DNA of 64,000 nt from Daphnia carinata (GCF_022539665.2 NC_081334.1:9208424-9272423); one strand, 5' to 3'; positions 43,845-54,493 are shown, counted from the stretch's first letter. Notes: generated from the sequence alone by a model not told the origin. Translations and numbers: made by a program.

Positions 43845-44314
43845 GGTTCGACAAGTTGAAAATAATAAGTCTATCAGTGATTGGATTCATACTTTTCCTC
43901 GTATGTCTACGGATCTTCATTGTGTGCAACCCTTTCCCGAAGATTAAGGACCATATCCGCAGAGGTGGAAAGACGAGAAGATACGAAAATAGCTTGGAGG
44001 AAGAACATGAAATCACTTCGATGATACCAGCACGAGAATCAACGTATCATCCAGACATGGTTATTGAACAGACGTTCATAAGAACATCTGCACCCGCACC
44101 GTTGACAACAGAAAGACGAGGTCCAATACGTCCACCACGACCAAGCGCACCAAGTCAAGGAATCTATCCCTCTATAGAAGAGTCAGAATCACCAAAAAGG
44201 TGCACAGGAAAACATACTACGTGCACTTACGTCGTCGGATATGTTATGGTCCGGGAAAATCTATGCCGTTGCATGCCGGAAACTGATATTAGCGGCTGTT
44301 TTGGCTATTCCTAA
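43835..44314 (+). CDS. Membrane-anchor ORF, env-tail-like
   Basis: 159 codons with one strong transmembrane segment near the start (IISLSVIGFILFLVCLRIF), then a basic patch (HIRRGGKTRRYE) and a Pro/Ser/Thr-rich tail (PAPLTTERRGPIRPPRPSAP). The frame is open a few codons upstream of the ATG. Its shape fits the anchor and cytoplasmic tail of an env glycoprotein from a plus-oriented relative, but no ectodomain precedes it. The last 40 bases run antisense across the integrase fragment of element C. It may be chance coding. Confidence 0.35.
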   Translation: MFSWFDKLKIISLSVIGFILFLVCLRIFIVCNPFPKIKDHIRRGGKTRRYENSLEEEHEITSMIPARESTYHPDMVIEQTFIRTSAPAPLTTERRGPIRPPRPSAPSQGIYPSIEESESPKRCTGKHTTCTYVVGYVMVRENLCRCMPETDISGCFGYS

Positions 44315-45176
44315 GTGACCTGCCAATTTGTGGTCATGATATAACTTGTAATGTGCATAATATTAGAAGTGATAGTAATTAATGCACATAGATGATTCAC
44401 ATGAATGTATTTACCTTCTTGACACAGCACGATACAGCATACACTTATAAGTCACGGTGGTGTTACTCCTAATGATGCAATGACGAACCGCGTCTTTTAT
44501 ACAAGACGCGGATGCGAGGATGAAAGGTTGCACGAAATCTGGGTACGCGAGGGTAGGGGCGGAACATAGACACTCTTTAATGCTTTCGAACGCGTTCATC
44601 TCTTCATGCCCCCATTGCCATGGTACCGCGCTCCTCGTGAGCCGCGTTAGCGCATGGACTTTGTTAGCGAACTGGTCAATAAAACGTCTATAATAATTAG
44701 CGAGGCCTAGAAATGCTCTGATTTGATCGGCGTTCTTCGGTGTCGGATATTTCTTTACAGCTTTGATTTTATTAGGATCAACCATAACTCCCTTCTCTGA
44801 CACAGTATGTCCTAAGTACTAGCAGCAAACCTACACTTCTGAATTTTTACCTTGAGGTCATTTGCCTGCAAGAGGCGAAAGGTCGAGGTTAGGTGATCTG
44901 CATGTTCTTCCATGTTTTTACTGTACACGATGATATCATCGATATACACCATGACACATTTCCCTATTAAAGGTTTGAGAACGATCTCCATCGTTCGCTG
45001 AAATGTGCTAGGGGCATTGCATAGTCCGAACGGCATCCTAATATATTCAAAATGTCCGGCTTCTGCCGTAAAGCAGTTTTGTGTATATCTTCTTCTTCTA
45101 TTTCGATCTCCAGTAACCACTGAACAAATCTAGCGTCGAAAATAATTTGGCTCTATGTAAGAGGTTTAGTGTGTCC
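44276..45176 (-). pseudogene. pol: Element C, left part: RT palm, RNase H start, integrase zinc fragment
   Basis: Minus strand, directly left of element B: RT continues with HFEYIRMPFGLCNAPSTFQR and MVYIDDIIVYSKN (45120-44812), then KKYPTPKNADQIRAFLGLAN and PTLAYPDFVQPFIL (44803-44520). The frame then leaves the family, and a short integrase fragment, YHDHKLAGHLGIAKTAANIS, follows at 44345-44276. Most of RNase H and all of the integrase core are deleted. It joins, across element B, to the RT fragment at 53462-53837. Confidence 0.85.
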
Positions 45177-45622
45177 TGTAACGTTGGGTTTCTGAATAAC
45201 TCGCGACTCAATTCACTAGATTCTAAGTGTATTTATCAAGACTAAAACAGACTAATCACACAGACGTAGATACAATAATAGATTTTCTAAGAACTCTAAC
45301 ACACTCGCTAAGCTCTCTAACACGGACACTTAATACACTCTTAACACACTAAACACAGACCCCGAGCCCCCCTTTTGTCACAGCTTTTATCAGTTATTAT
45401 GAGGTCACTCTTGACGTCAATGGTGACCTCCGAGAGATGTGACGTGAAGACGAAGTGATCGTAGGGGTGAAGAGCTGCCTGATACTGGTTTGGCGTGGGA
45501 AGACTCCGTGAGGATGAAGGACTGTCTGATACCAGTTCGCCGTGGGATCATCCAAGGCTGGAATCTATTAATTAGCTAAGCTAACTAATTGGTGGCGTTC
45601 TTCGGTATATGTCCTCATCACA
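45177..45622 (-). repeat. Element B 3' LTR
   Basis: TG...CA ends (TGTGATGAGG...GTTACA on the minus strand). Bordered by the polypurine tract on the internal side and GTCC on the outside. Confidence 0.95.
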
Positions 45623-45636
45623 TTCCTCCCTTTTTT
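45623..45636 (-). other. Element B polypurine tract
   Basis: AAAAAAGGGAGGAA on the minus strand directly abuts the 3' LTR. Element D has AAAAGGGGGAGGAA at the same place. Confidence 0.85.
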
Positions 45637-45964
45637 ACAGAAGTTGCCTTCGGGGTTACAGGGTTGGAGAATATATTTATGTCTAAGGAAGCTATAATGA
45701 TACCGATAGGTCTACAAAATTTTCTAAGTCTAATTTATGCAGTTGTTTTTTTTCTCTTCACCGTAAGAATTATAATTGTTAAACATTTCTTGTTAGTAGG
45801 AGAGTGGAATAGTGGAGGAGATAGGTAAGGGGTTATTATTATTATTTTATTTTATTTTTATTTTTTTTTTTTTTTTTTTTTTTCGATGCGAACCTTATAA
45901 TTGTTGTTTTTTGTTCCGGTGTGTTTCATTCGTTTCTTGCCCTTCGCCGAGCTCCCTCGTGCAT

Positions 45965-46465
45965 GATGGAATTTGACTTTACGTGCGTCTCATCGTGCTG
46001 CCATCGATACTGCTTTGTGGATTTTCGAAGTTATAGCGTATCACAAGTCTCATTTGCTCTTCCGAAGATTTCTCTCCACTGATCGAGGACTTTTCGATGA
46101 GTGTTGAAAATTGTCCTCCTCTTGACTTCGGGTACCGACGAGTCAGTCCTACCGACCGTTACTATATGTAAGTCGGAAAGTGGTTCTTTTCTTAGCATTC
46201 TGTTGACTTGTTTTTCTTTTTCAGTCAGTTTCCAGGCTATGCTCGCTACTGCGACATTTACCCAATCCGGTTTGCACGATTACTCTGGTGGCTAGAGTCT
46301 GGTGAGGATATCTATCACCGCAACTGGCGTTCATCACTCTTCTTGAAGGAACAATTGCAAGAAGAATCCCATCATTCAGTGGCAATGCAGAACGTACACC
46401 GTCTTCTCCGTCAACTTCTGATTGGCACCGATTTTATGCTGGTTAGTTCCTTGTATTTCCAGTAG
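45965..46465 (+). pseudogene. Antisense accessory gene, copy 1 (in element B)
   Basis: Plus-strand gene between env and the 3' LTR of B. The homologue of copy 2's ATG is at 45965 (MEFDFTCV), but exon 1 carries indels and a stop relative to copy 2. A later ATG at 46097 (MSVENCPPLDFGYRRVSPTD) is in frame to the splice site. The 57-bp intron is 46168-46224 (GTAAGT...TTTTTCAG). Exon 2 (46225-46465) encodes QFPGYARYCDIYPIRFARLL, SGEDIYHRNWRSSLFL, QNVHRLLRQLLIGTD and SSLYFQ. Either a shortened roughly 105-residue protein or a decaying copy. Its last 23 bp overlap the 3' end of the env fragment on the other strand. Confidence 0.65.
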
Positions 46466-46682
46466 AATACACAACTTTAATAGGTCCTTTGTTTTTGGTT
46501 AAAAGTCGGTAATTAATTTTAGTTGGAATTTCTACTGGTTCAGGATGTGAACAGTAGTCGGGATCGTCTAAATCTAAAATACCTTTTATTACTGGTTGTG
46601 AGCAGTTGCAGGTGTTGATGGTTAGTGAGTGGGCTAGTCCTACAGCTATAACAAGGACGAGAGTTGCAATAACGTTACTCAT
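46443..46682 (-). pseudogene. env: Element B env N-terminal fragment
   Basis: The ATG lies 7 bases after the pol stop. A signal peptide (VIATLVLVIAVGLAHS) is followed by a Cys-rich start, NTCNCSQPVIKGILDLDD and then DYCSHPEP. It ends after 79 codons, right at the antisense gene. No ectodomain or anchor follows, so most of env has been deleted. The C-x-C...LDL...C opening fits the N-terminus of the same glycoprotein type as element D env (inference). Confidence 0.6.
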
Positions 46683-46688
46683 CTGTAA

Positions 46689-48623
46689 TTATATTTCCGT
46701 AATCAATCTTTGTGGCTTTTTAATCGCTTGTCTTAGCGACCTTCTAACAGGTATTTCGATATCATTTTGCCTTCTCCGTCTTACTCTAGGTTGTTCAGTT
46801 TGTGCCTGACCACTTTCAGCTGATAACTGTGCTGCTTCTTGCCGATTGCTATCTTCCATTTCTGTTTGAATATTCAGCTCCTCTTCTCTATTGTCAACTC
46901 CGATTTCACTCTGTGTTTCCTTTTCTTCACTTTCTAATTCTATCCTAGGGCTACATTCGTTATCGCTGTTGTTTCCCTCTCTTTCTTCAGCTACTTTTCC
47001 CGCATCTTCCTTGCTTTTCCATTTCTTGAGGCGATTTACATGCACGACTGTAGTATGATTTTCCGTTGTTCTCCTAATCAAGTAATTCAAGTCAGATAAC
47101 TTATCTACAATAGTAAAAGGACCATCCCAACGCATACAAAATTTTCCTGTTTGTGGGTTCATTTCCTTTAAAAGCACTAAGTCTCCTGGCTCAAACGAGC
47201 ATTCTTTCGATGAACGATCGTAATTCGCTTTTTGTCTTGACTGTGCGATGACTAACTTACTTTTAGCGAGTTCTAACGCTTCATGCCACTGTTGCGTATA
47301 AATATTGTTTTGGTCTTCTAAAATCCTATTTCGCATTGGGGGTCTCAAATCCGATGGTTCTAAGGCATCTCTGCCTTTTAGAAGGTAAAAGGGAGTTTCA
47401 CCGGTGCTGGAGTGAGGCGTCCGGTTATAAGCCGCAACTACATAATCAAGATGCTCATCCCACAAAGATGGGTTGTGAGCTACGTGTGCGGTTAGCATAT
47501 CCCCTAATGTCCTATTGAACCTTTCTACCGCGCCATCTGTTTGCGGGTGATACGCTGTAGTCCTTAACTGTTTTACTCCTAATTGCTTACATAATTCGGT
47601 CATTGCCTGTGACTGGAAATTAGAGCCTCTATCCGTTAGGATCTGCGAGGGTAATCCCTCACTGTTGACAACGTGCCGAATGAATTTCCGGATGATTGTC
47701 TGAGGGGAAATTTCCTTCAGTGCAATGGCTAATATATACCTAGTTGTATACTCCATTATTACTAGAATATATTTATTCCCTTTTTCGCTTTCTGGGACGG
47801 GACCTATAATATCCATGGCCAATCTTTGCCCGACATAGTCTGTAACAGGGATTGGCTGGAGTGCGGCTTTGCACGATCCAGAAACCTTTCTTTTTGCACA
47901 TGTTAAACAGTTAAGCACGTGCGTCTTGATATCATTTGCCATTTTCGGCCAAAAATACTTTTTGCTAATATTAGCAGTGGTTTTAGTTATTCCCAGATGA
48001 CCAGCTAACTTATGGTCATGATAAAGTTCCACGATCTGTTTACGTAGCGTCGCCGGCACTACAATTTTTGCCCTAGCTGTGGTTAAAAGTCCGCTAGGTA
48101 AATATTGGAATTCATCTTCCGTTTCTTTGGATGTAGTCTCTAATGTTTTTGCCACCTCTCTACAAAAGGTATCCTCTTGTTGAGCAATTAACCAATCGTC
48201 AGCCACGACTTGCTGCGATACTATAACATTATCCGGTATTCTGCTCAACGCATCTGCGTTTTGATGCAGTTTACCTGGTCTATATTGAATCTCCATTTCA
48301 AATTGTTGTAAGAAGAAAAACCATCTGGCTAGTCTCCCTGTCGGTTCCCTAACCTTTTGGATATACTGAAGAGGCCTATGGTCGGTCACTATTACGAAGT
48401 TAGTGCCATATAGGTAATGGAAGAACGCTTTTACCGAATGGATAATTGCGTATGCTTCCTTCTCCCTTGTACACCATTTCAATTGAACATCCGTTAGGTG
48501 CTTAGAGGTATAAGCAATTGGGTGCTCTAGAGACTTACTCCAATCCTCTGTCGATTCGTCGACTACTCCTGAGTCATTTATTGACTCCTCCTTGGGCCCT
48601 GGGTTGGCATTCGGATGGGGCAT
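46689..48623 (-). CDS. pol: Element B RNase H (3' part) and integrase
   Basis: 644 open codons. The RNase H remainder (HPIAYTSKHLTDVQLKWCTR, ADALSRIPD) is preceded by an acidic insert of about 40 residues after the ILSQ-like strand. Integrase: zinc domain HDHKLAGHLGITKT...CLTCAKRK near residues 205-250, catalytic core MDIIGPVPESEKGNKYILVI, TDRGSNFQS and DGAVERFNRTL (D,D,E), then a GPF module (MRWDGPFTIVDKLSDLNYLI). The acidic tail ends in a basic, Arg/Lys-rich segment (VRRRRQNDIEIPVRRS). All catalytic residues are present. Two stops lie upstream, at 48721 in RNase H and 49003 in RT. Confidence 0.95.
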   Translation of the reverse strand: MPHPNANPGPKEESINDSGVVDESTEDWSKSLEHPIAYTSKHLTDVQLKWCTREKEAYAIIHSVKAFFHYLYGTNFVIVTDHRPLQYIQKVREPTGRLARWFFFLQQFEMEIQYRPGKLHQNADALSRIPDNVIVSQQVVADDWLIAQQEDTFCREVAKTLETTSKETEDEFQYLPSGLLTTARAKIVVPATLRKQIVELYHDHKLAGHLGITKTTANISKKYFWPKMANDIKTHVLNCLTCAKRKVSGSCKAALQPIPVTDYVGQRLAMDIIGPVPESEKGNKYILVIMEYTTRYILAIALKEISPQTIIRKFIRHVVNSEGLPSQILTDRGSNFQSQAMTELCKQLGVKQLRTTAYHPQTDGAVERFNRTLGDMLTAHVAHNPSLWDEHLDYVVAAYNRTPHSSTGETPFYLLKGRDALEPSDLRPPMRNRILEDQNNIYTQQWHEALELAKSKLVIAQSRQKANYDRSSKECSFEPGDLVLLKEMNPQTGKFCMRWDGPFTIVDKLSDLNYLIRRTTENHTTVVHVNRLKKWKSKEDAGKVAEEREGNNSDNECSPRIELESEEKETQSEIGVDNREEELNIQTEMEDSNRQEAAQLSAESGQAQTEQPRVRRRRQNDIEIPVRRSLRQAIKKPQRLITEI

Positions 48624-49715
48624 CTGAGAGAGTATTCCGCCTACTCCATACCCGCACGCATCCGTGTGTAGGATGAAAGGGCGCGCGAAATCCGGATAAG
48701 CGAGGGTAGGGGCGGAACATTAACATTCTTTTATGCCTTCAAAAGCGCTTGTTTCCTCTTGCCCCCATTGCCATGGTACTGCGCTCCTCGTGAGCCTTGT
48801 CAGTACATGGACTTTATTGGCGAATTGATCTATGAAACGTCTGTTATAGTTAGCTAATCCTAGGAATGCCCTAACCTGATCTGGATTTTTAGGTGCTGGG
48901 TACTTCTTTACCGCCTTAATCTTATTTGGGTCTACCTTTACCCCTTCGTCGGAGACTATATGACCTAGATACTCAACTGCGTTGGCCGCAAACTTACACT
49001 TTTAAATTTTCACCTTAAGGCCATTTGTCTGCAAAAGACTAAATGTCGAGGTGAGATGTTGTACATGTTCGGCTATGCTCTTGCTGTAGACAATGATATC
49101 ATCAATGTATACCATTACGCATTTACCTATGAGAGGTCTAAGGACGATTTCCATCGTCCTTTGAAACGTGCTAGGCGCGTTGCACAGTCCAAACGTCATC
49201 CTAATATATTCAAAGTGACCCATTTCTGCCGTGAATGCAGTTTTATGGATATCTTCCTCTGCTATCTCGATTTGCCAATACCCACTAAACAAATCGAGGG
49301 TGGAAAAGAATTTAGCTCCACTTAGCAGGTTTAGTGTTTCTTCTATCCTTGGTAGCGGATAACGATCCTTTACCGTTACCGTGTTTAGGTCCCTGTAATC
49401 TACACAAAATCTGAGTTCTCCAGATTTCTTTTTCACCATTACGATGGAAGCTCTAAAGGCACTATGACTTTCCCGGATAATGCCATATTTTAACATCTCT
49501 TCTATTTGCTGTTTCGCTATTGGCTTGATAGCTGCTGGCATGCGATAAGCACCTCTTAACTTCGGTTGTGCCGTCGTTATAATCCGGTGTTTAAGTACTT
49601 TAGTGCATCCTAACTCAATTAGCTGGGATGCGAAAACGGGTTTGTGCATGTTCAAAACTCGTTCCATTTCTACTCTAGCTGTCCCGTGCAAATGGGATAG
49701 TTCAAAGGCTATCAT
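48624..49715 (-). pseudogene. pol: Element B reverse transcriptase and RNase H (5' part), two stops
   Basis: RT fingers and palm run from 49715: [56 protein letters not shown] and VMVYIDDIIVYSK (YIDD active site). A TAA at about 49002-49004 follows LKVKI; the frame continues KCKFAANAVEYLGHIVSDEG, a second stop falls in the EC-CSAPTLAYPDF block near 48721, and HTDACGYGVGGILSQ (RNase H) leads into the 644-codon ORF. Apart from these two codons it is well preserved. Confidence 0.9.
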
Positions 49716-50284
49716 TGGCTTTTCTTTAATGGTATATATAGGAGTTGCAGCAGTTCGAAGGTCACTGTTGAGCTTTCTTTAATGCTATATATCGGAATGT
49801 TAATCTTCTTAAGGCTGATTACGGATTCTACCCCGTTCAATGATAAGGTTAGTGTTTTGTTTGCTATATCTATTTTTGTTTTATACTTCTTGAAAAAATC
49901 TAACCCTAAGATACATCCTTCTTGTGTTTCAGGCAACACAAAGAAGTCATGCTCCAAACTGCAATTAGGTGTTAACTTAAAACTTATTTTGAAACATCCC
50001 AAAGGGTACATGATGTTCCCTGACGCAGATTCAAATGATTGATTAGGTGTTGTTTCTAACTCAGTTACAATTGCTTTATGATGTAATAAGGCAAATTTTT
50101 CAGAGGACATAATACTAGCTGCTGCTCCTGTGTCGATTAAAGCTTGTGTTTTTTGATTACTAAATTCTACGGGTATCCTAATTAGTCTACATGTTTGTTT
50201 TATTTCATCTATTCTGTTCTTGATTGAAACCTTTTCGGATTTCTGGTCCGACAATCTTTCGCTATATGTCCTGCGTTGAGACAT
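49712..50284 (-). CDS. pol: Element B aspartic protease
   Basis: 190 codons overlapping the end of gag by about 75 bases in another frame, so expression probably needs a frameshift. The retropepsin active site is QALIDTGAAASIMS near residue 50, and GCILGLDFFKKY is the conserved ILG strand near residue 130. It runs to the start of RT with a 4-base overlap (49712-49715) in another phase. Confidence 0.9.
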   Translation of the reverse strand: MSQRRTYSERLSDQKSEKVSIKNRIDEIKQTCRLIRIPVEFSNQKTQALIDTGAAASIMSSEKFALLHHKAIVTELETTPNQSFESASGNIMYPLGCFKISFKLTPNCSLEHDFFVLPETQEGCILGLDFFKKYKTKIDIANKTLTLSLNGVESVISLKKINIPIYSIKESSTVTFELLQLLYIPLKKSQ

Positions 50285-52860
50285 CTATGGCAAGTAATAG
50301 TATTGTCTCTGCTATTACCACTTGTCCTTTGTTTCCTTGCTGGGTCCGCTGATGGGTGGGGACTCTTAGAGCTTGGACGCTCGTCGTAACGTCTCGTCCG
50401 CGAATCGTTTCTATCCCTGTTGTGATAGCTTCTGTTTTGGTATCGGTCTCGACTGTATGGTCGCTCTCGTGATTCGGAGCGGTTCCTGTCGTACGATCTG
50501 TTTCGGTTGTAAGAGTGATCTCTACGGTCTCTACTATACGAATTATCCCTCGATCTCTGTCTATCTTCCCACTTTACGTTATTATATCTTGACGGGTCCC
50601 TACCTTGCTTGTAAGTGTCAATATTGCTTAAAGATCGTTCTTGTCCTGTTTTCGATGTTGTACCTGACAGATTCAATTTAGTTAGATTATTCTTTAGATT
50701 TTCTAATTCCAACTTTGTCTGGCTTAATTCGGCTTCTATGTCTCTAGTTGGTTTTAATATATCTAATTTGAAAACTGGTTTAACTTCTAGTGCTTGTGTG
50801 TTATAAGCAATTTCCTCAGCCTCCAGAGCAGCTTGCTTAAAATTTTGCCAATTTGCGGTGGTTGGGTACTTATTGTGGAAAAGAATTGTTTTAATTGGTG
50901 GAAGTAGTCCATCTAATAGCATTTTAATCAGAGTGTCGTCTTTAAGAGCTGTGAGTTCCGCACTTTGAAATTGCTCTTCGTCTCCTTCTTTATAGATTGC
51001 GTTATAAGCCTGCGTTATTTTGTCTATAAAATGCCTAACTGGTTGGTTAGGGGATTGTTTTACCGTTAATAACTTGGACTTCTGTTTTGCTCTATCCGCT
51101 GGGTGTTTAAAATGATCTTTTAATGCATTCCGCCAGTCGGTATAAGATTCTCTCGGTGCTACTCGTAGCCTATCGATATGCCACTGCAATGCTGTTCCCT
51201 TTAACCTTGTGGCTAAAATCTTTTTGGTGGATTCCCTAGGCCATTCGTGAATCGTTGCTATCGCCTCCGCATCTCTCAACCATACCCCTATTGGTTGATC
51301 ATTCACGTTGCCACTATAAATAGGGATGTTCTGTGTTTCGTCTCTACGCGTAATGGCTACTGCTAATGCTCGTATATCATCGTTAGCTGCCATTCTAGGT
51401 GCTTCGTTAGTTGTGTCAATTGTGTTAGCTGGTTGTGCTAGTTGTTCTAATAGTGTCTGGTTGTTTCTATTTAGTTGTTCTATGTTTCCTCTAAGATAAT
51501 TGTTTTCGGTATCCAGCTTAGCTGCTCGCTCCGCTGCTTGGCTCGCTAACTGGAGCGCTTGTCCCAGCTCCGTTAATTCGTTTTCTAAGGACACAATCCT
51601 TCTATTCTGTATGGCTAAGGTGTGTTGTGCTATCTCTAACTCGTTTGTGCTTGCGGCTCCCGCGATTGTTTGTTGTAGCCTTCTAAATTTGTCTTCTAAC
51701 GATTGATTAGCTGTCTGTAATGTTGATATTTCTATTATTTGCTTAGTTTGGTTGTCGTGTAAGGTTGTTTCGTTAATCTGGCTAATGTTCAAATTGTGCT
51801 TAAGTTGATTGTTTTCTGACTGAATTGTAGCAATTTTAGTCGTATAATCTAATTGTTCTTGCTGATGTAGATGTAGCCTTATTTGTCTTTCGTTAATAAA
51901 TTCCTTTAGTTGGGATATTTCGTTTTCTTTGTCCGCTACGTTTAAGATTAGCTTTTTCTGTTCTGTTTGTAGAATCTGAATTTCGTTTTCTTGGTCTAAG
52001 CTCTTTGCCTCAAGAGTTTTGTGGTCTGATTGTAACTTTTCTAGTTCGGCCTGAGTAATGCTATACTTGTTCAAAAGAACGGTTCCTTCTTGGAGAAGTT
52101 GAGCTTCCCTCTGTTTTAGCTTTTCTACCTCCTGTTGGAGTTTAGACTTGTCTTTAACTAGCTTCGTCCTTACCGATGTATGCTCGGACTCAACTTTGCG
52201 TATCGTTGTTTCTAAGGTTTGCACGTCCTGTGTCTTCTTAACAAGCGTGGATATTAAATTCGTTTTCTCCTCCTGAGTTTGTTCTAATTGCTGGGTCAAA
52301 TTACTGGCTTGATATTCTATTGCATGTTGCTGGATTGTAGCTGTCTGTAATAAAACTAAACCTTGACTTTCAAGTTCTTGGATTTTAGCTTCAGCTGCAA
52401 TTAGTTTTTCAGAAATCAACTTGTATTCTAAGTCTTATTCTTTCAAACGTGTTTTCAGCTGTTTAGTGGTTGCCTTATCTTTAGTTGTTTCTAATTCTAA
52501 TTTACATTTATTTATTGCTTCGTGGATTCCTATCAATGCGGTTTTCAGAAAATCTCTCTCCTCTAACAGTTTGTTTCTCTTTCTGCTAGGCAAATTTTCT
52601 TTTGAATTATACCTTACTAATTGTTTTTCTTCGTCACTTTCTCTCGGGCTATCTCCCGCACTTCTAGTTCTTTTAAAAGGAACAATTCGGACTTCTGCTA
52701 TCTCATTTTTCTGTTCTTTATCTAAATTAGGATATACTCTTGGCGTCGTACGCTTAGAGTCAACTACACTACGCCTTCTAGGACGTTCCTTTACTTCTAC
52801 TATCTGCTCTGTCGGGGCGGATGGCGTATATTTGTCTACAGTTAAATCTTCAGTTGACAT
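50209..52860 (-). pseudogene. gag: Element B gag, one in-frame stop
   Basis: From ATG at 52860 (MSTEDLTVDK...) the frame runs to a TAA at about 52435 after RLKE, then continues in the same frame from DLEYKLISEK to 50209. The layout is a basic/acidic N-terminus, a very long coiled coil (about 52420-51380), a Retrotrans_gag core (VWLRDAEAIATIHEWPRES, LKGTALQWHIDRL), an Arg/Ser/Tyr-rich tail (RDRRDHSYNRNRSYDRN) and a CCHC knuckle (CHRCLNAGHIAKDC). At about 880 codons it is much longer than usual gypsy gag; the extra length is the coiled coil, which element A shares. One base change would account for the break. Confidence 0.9.
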
Positions 52861-53014
52861 TGAAACAACTTACCCTCTGCGCGGGGAGTTCAAGACGATT
52901 GCCGATCGTCTGCAATGTTATGCGGTAGGCCTTTCGGTCCGCTAGTTGAGCCGCTGGGCAGGAGTCTGGGTTGGTCACAGTCGAACTAAGTTCAACACTG
53001 GCACGTTCACCAAA

Positions 53015-53461
53015 TGTAACGTTGGGTTTCTGAATAACTCGCGACTCAATTCACTAGATTCTAAGTGTATTTATCAAGACTAAAACAGACTAATCACACA
53101 GACGTAGATACAATAATAGATTTTCTAAGAACTCTAACACACTCGCTAAGCTCTCTAACACGGACACTTAATACACTCTTAACACACTAAACACAGACCC
53201 CGAGCCCCCCTTTAGTCACAGCTTTTATCAGTTATTATGAGGTCACTCTTGACGTCAATGGTGACCTCCGAGAGATGATCACGTGAAGACGAAGTGATCG
53301 TAGGGGTGAAGAGCTGCCTGATACTGGTTTGGCGTGGGAAGACTCCGTGAGGATGAAGGACTGTCTGATACCAGTTCGCCGTGGGATCATCCAAGGCTGG
53401 AATCTATTAATTAGCTAAGCTAACTAATTGGTGGCGTTCTTCGGTATATGTCCTCATCACA
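53015..53461 (-). repeat. Element B 5' LTR
   Basis: Near-identical to 45177-45622. The internal side continues TTTGGTGAACGTGCC on the minus strand, a putative primer-binding site whose tRNA I cannot assign. Confidence 0.95.
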
Positions 53462-53837
53462 GTCCTCAATTCTTGGTAGAGGGTACCGATCCTTTATTGT
53501 TACCGCATTTAGATCTCTATAGTCAACGCATAGTCTCAATTCACCTTTTTTCATTTCATATTTTTTCTTAACCATAACGATTGATGCTCTGAAAGCACTG
53601 TGGCTTTCCCTTATGATATTGTACTTGAGCATTTCTTCGATTTGTTGCCTTGCTATCGGTTTGATTGCTTGGGGCATTCTATATGCACCTCTCAATTTGG
53701 GATTTCCTATTGTTTCTATTCTATGTTTAAATACACTAGTTCTACCTAATTCTATTAATTTAGATGCAAATACATCTCTATGACTGTTTAAAACTTGACT
53801 AATTTTGACTCTGTCCTTCACATCTAAGTGTGACAAT
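53462..53837 (-). pseudogene. pol: Element C, right part: RT N-terminal segment
   Basis: The minus strand encodes [51 protein letters not shown] and [20 protein letters not shown], which ends at the element B insertion (TSD GTCC). It carries a short extra segment (KYEMKK) in the fingers compared with B. The right end is cut by element D's 3' LTR at 53838. It continues at 45176 on the far side of B. Confidence 0.9.
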
Positions 53838-54213
53838 TGTAATATTGTGGTTTTAAATGAATCAAAACTCGATCACTAGATACTAAGTGTATTTCACAAG
53901 ACTTCATATGACTAATCACACGGACATAATAACAGTGTAAACTCCCTGGCGAGGCTCTACGAGTCTCGCCTTATATAGATATTAACCAGGTCACTCTTGA
54001 CGTCAAAGGTGACCTTCTAGAAGTCATCACGTGAAGACGGAGTGATGATGGTGTGGAGATGATGCTGACCGATACCAGTTTATCACGTGATGGCGACGTG
54101 TTGTTAAGAAGCTGACCGATACCGGATTGTGGTGAAGATCGCCCAAGGCTTGGTATCTGGTCATTAGCGAGTCTTGCTAATTGGCAGCTTCTTCAAGATG
54201 TGCCCTCATCACA
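53838..54213 (-). repeat. Element D 3' LTR
   Basis: 376 bp, TGTGATGAGG...ATTACA on the minus strand, homologous to the element B LTR (shared TCACTAGATNCTAAGTGTAT and GACGTCAA...GGTGACC blocks) but clearly diverged. The adjoining polypurine tract on its right shows that it ends an element extending to the right. The TSD partner is outside the window. Confidence 0.85.
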
Positions 54214-54230
54214 TTCCTCCCCCTTTTAAA
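54214..54230 (-). other. Element D polypurine tract
   Basis: AAAAGGGGGAGGAA on the minus strand, directly abutting the LTR. Confidence 0.85.
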
Positions 54231-54493
54231 GAAGTTTCTTCCGGAGCTACAAAGTCAGAGGGTATGTTTTATTTATGTGGAAAAAGATTATAATGAGATA
54301 GATAGGTCTAACAAAATTTTTTTAATATTTTCTTTGCCCCTTTACCTTCACCAAAGAGTTTGAAATTACTTTTAATATATTACTTATTAGTATGAGGGTT
54401 GGTTAATGGATAGGTAGGTAAGGTTTTTTAGTTGTTCTTTGTTCCAGTGCTTTTCCTTCTTTTCTTAACTTTCGTCGAGTTCATTCGTGCGAG

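Larger units (their letters stand above)
45177..53461 (-). mobile_element. Element B: full-length env-lineage gypsy retrotransposon inserted in element C
   Basis: LTRs at 45177-45622 and 53015-53461 (446 and 447 bp) differ at only a few positions. The flanking 4 bp, GTCC (45173-45176 and 53462-53465), are the target duplication. Outside the TSD the two flanks join into one RT sequence. Internal order on the minus strand is gag, PR, RT, RNase H, IN and the N-terminus of env; an antisense gene on the plus strand, a polypurine tract and the 3' LTR follow. Three in-frame stops (about 52436, 49003, 48721) and a mostly missing env make it non-autonomous. Confidence 0.95.

Noticed and set aside
53838-54213. 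LTR considered as element C's own 5' LTR
   Set aside because: A polypurine tract adjoins its right side and env plus the antisense gene lie beyond, so it is the 3' LTR of element D; C's RT next to it has no PBS or gag.
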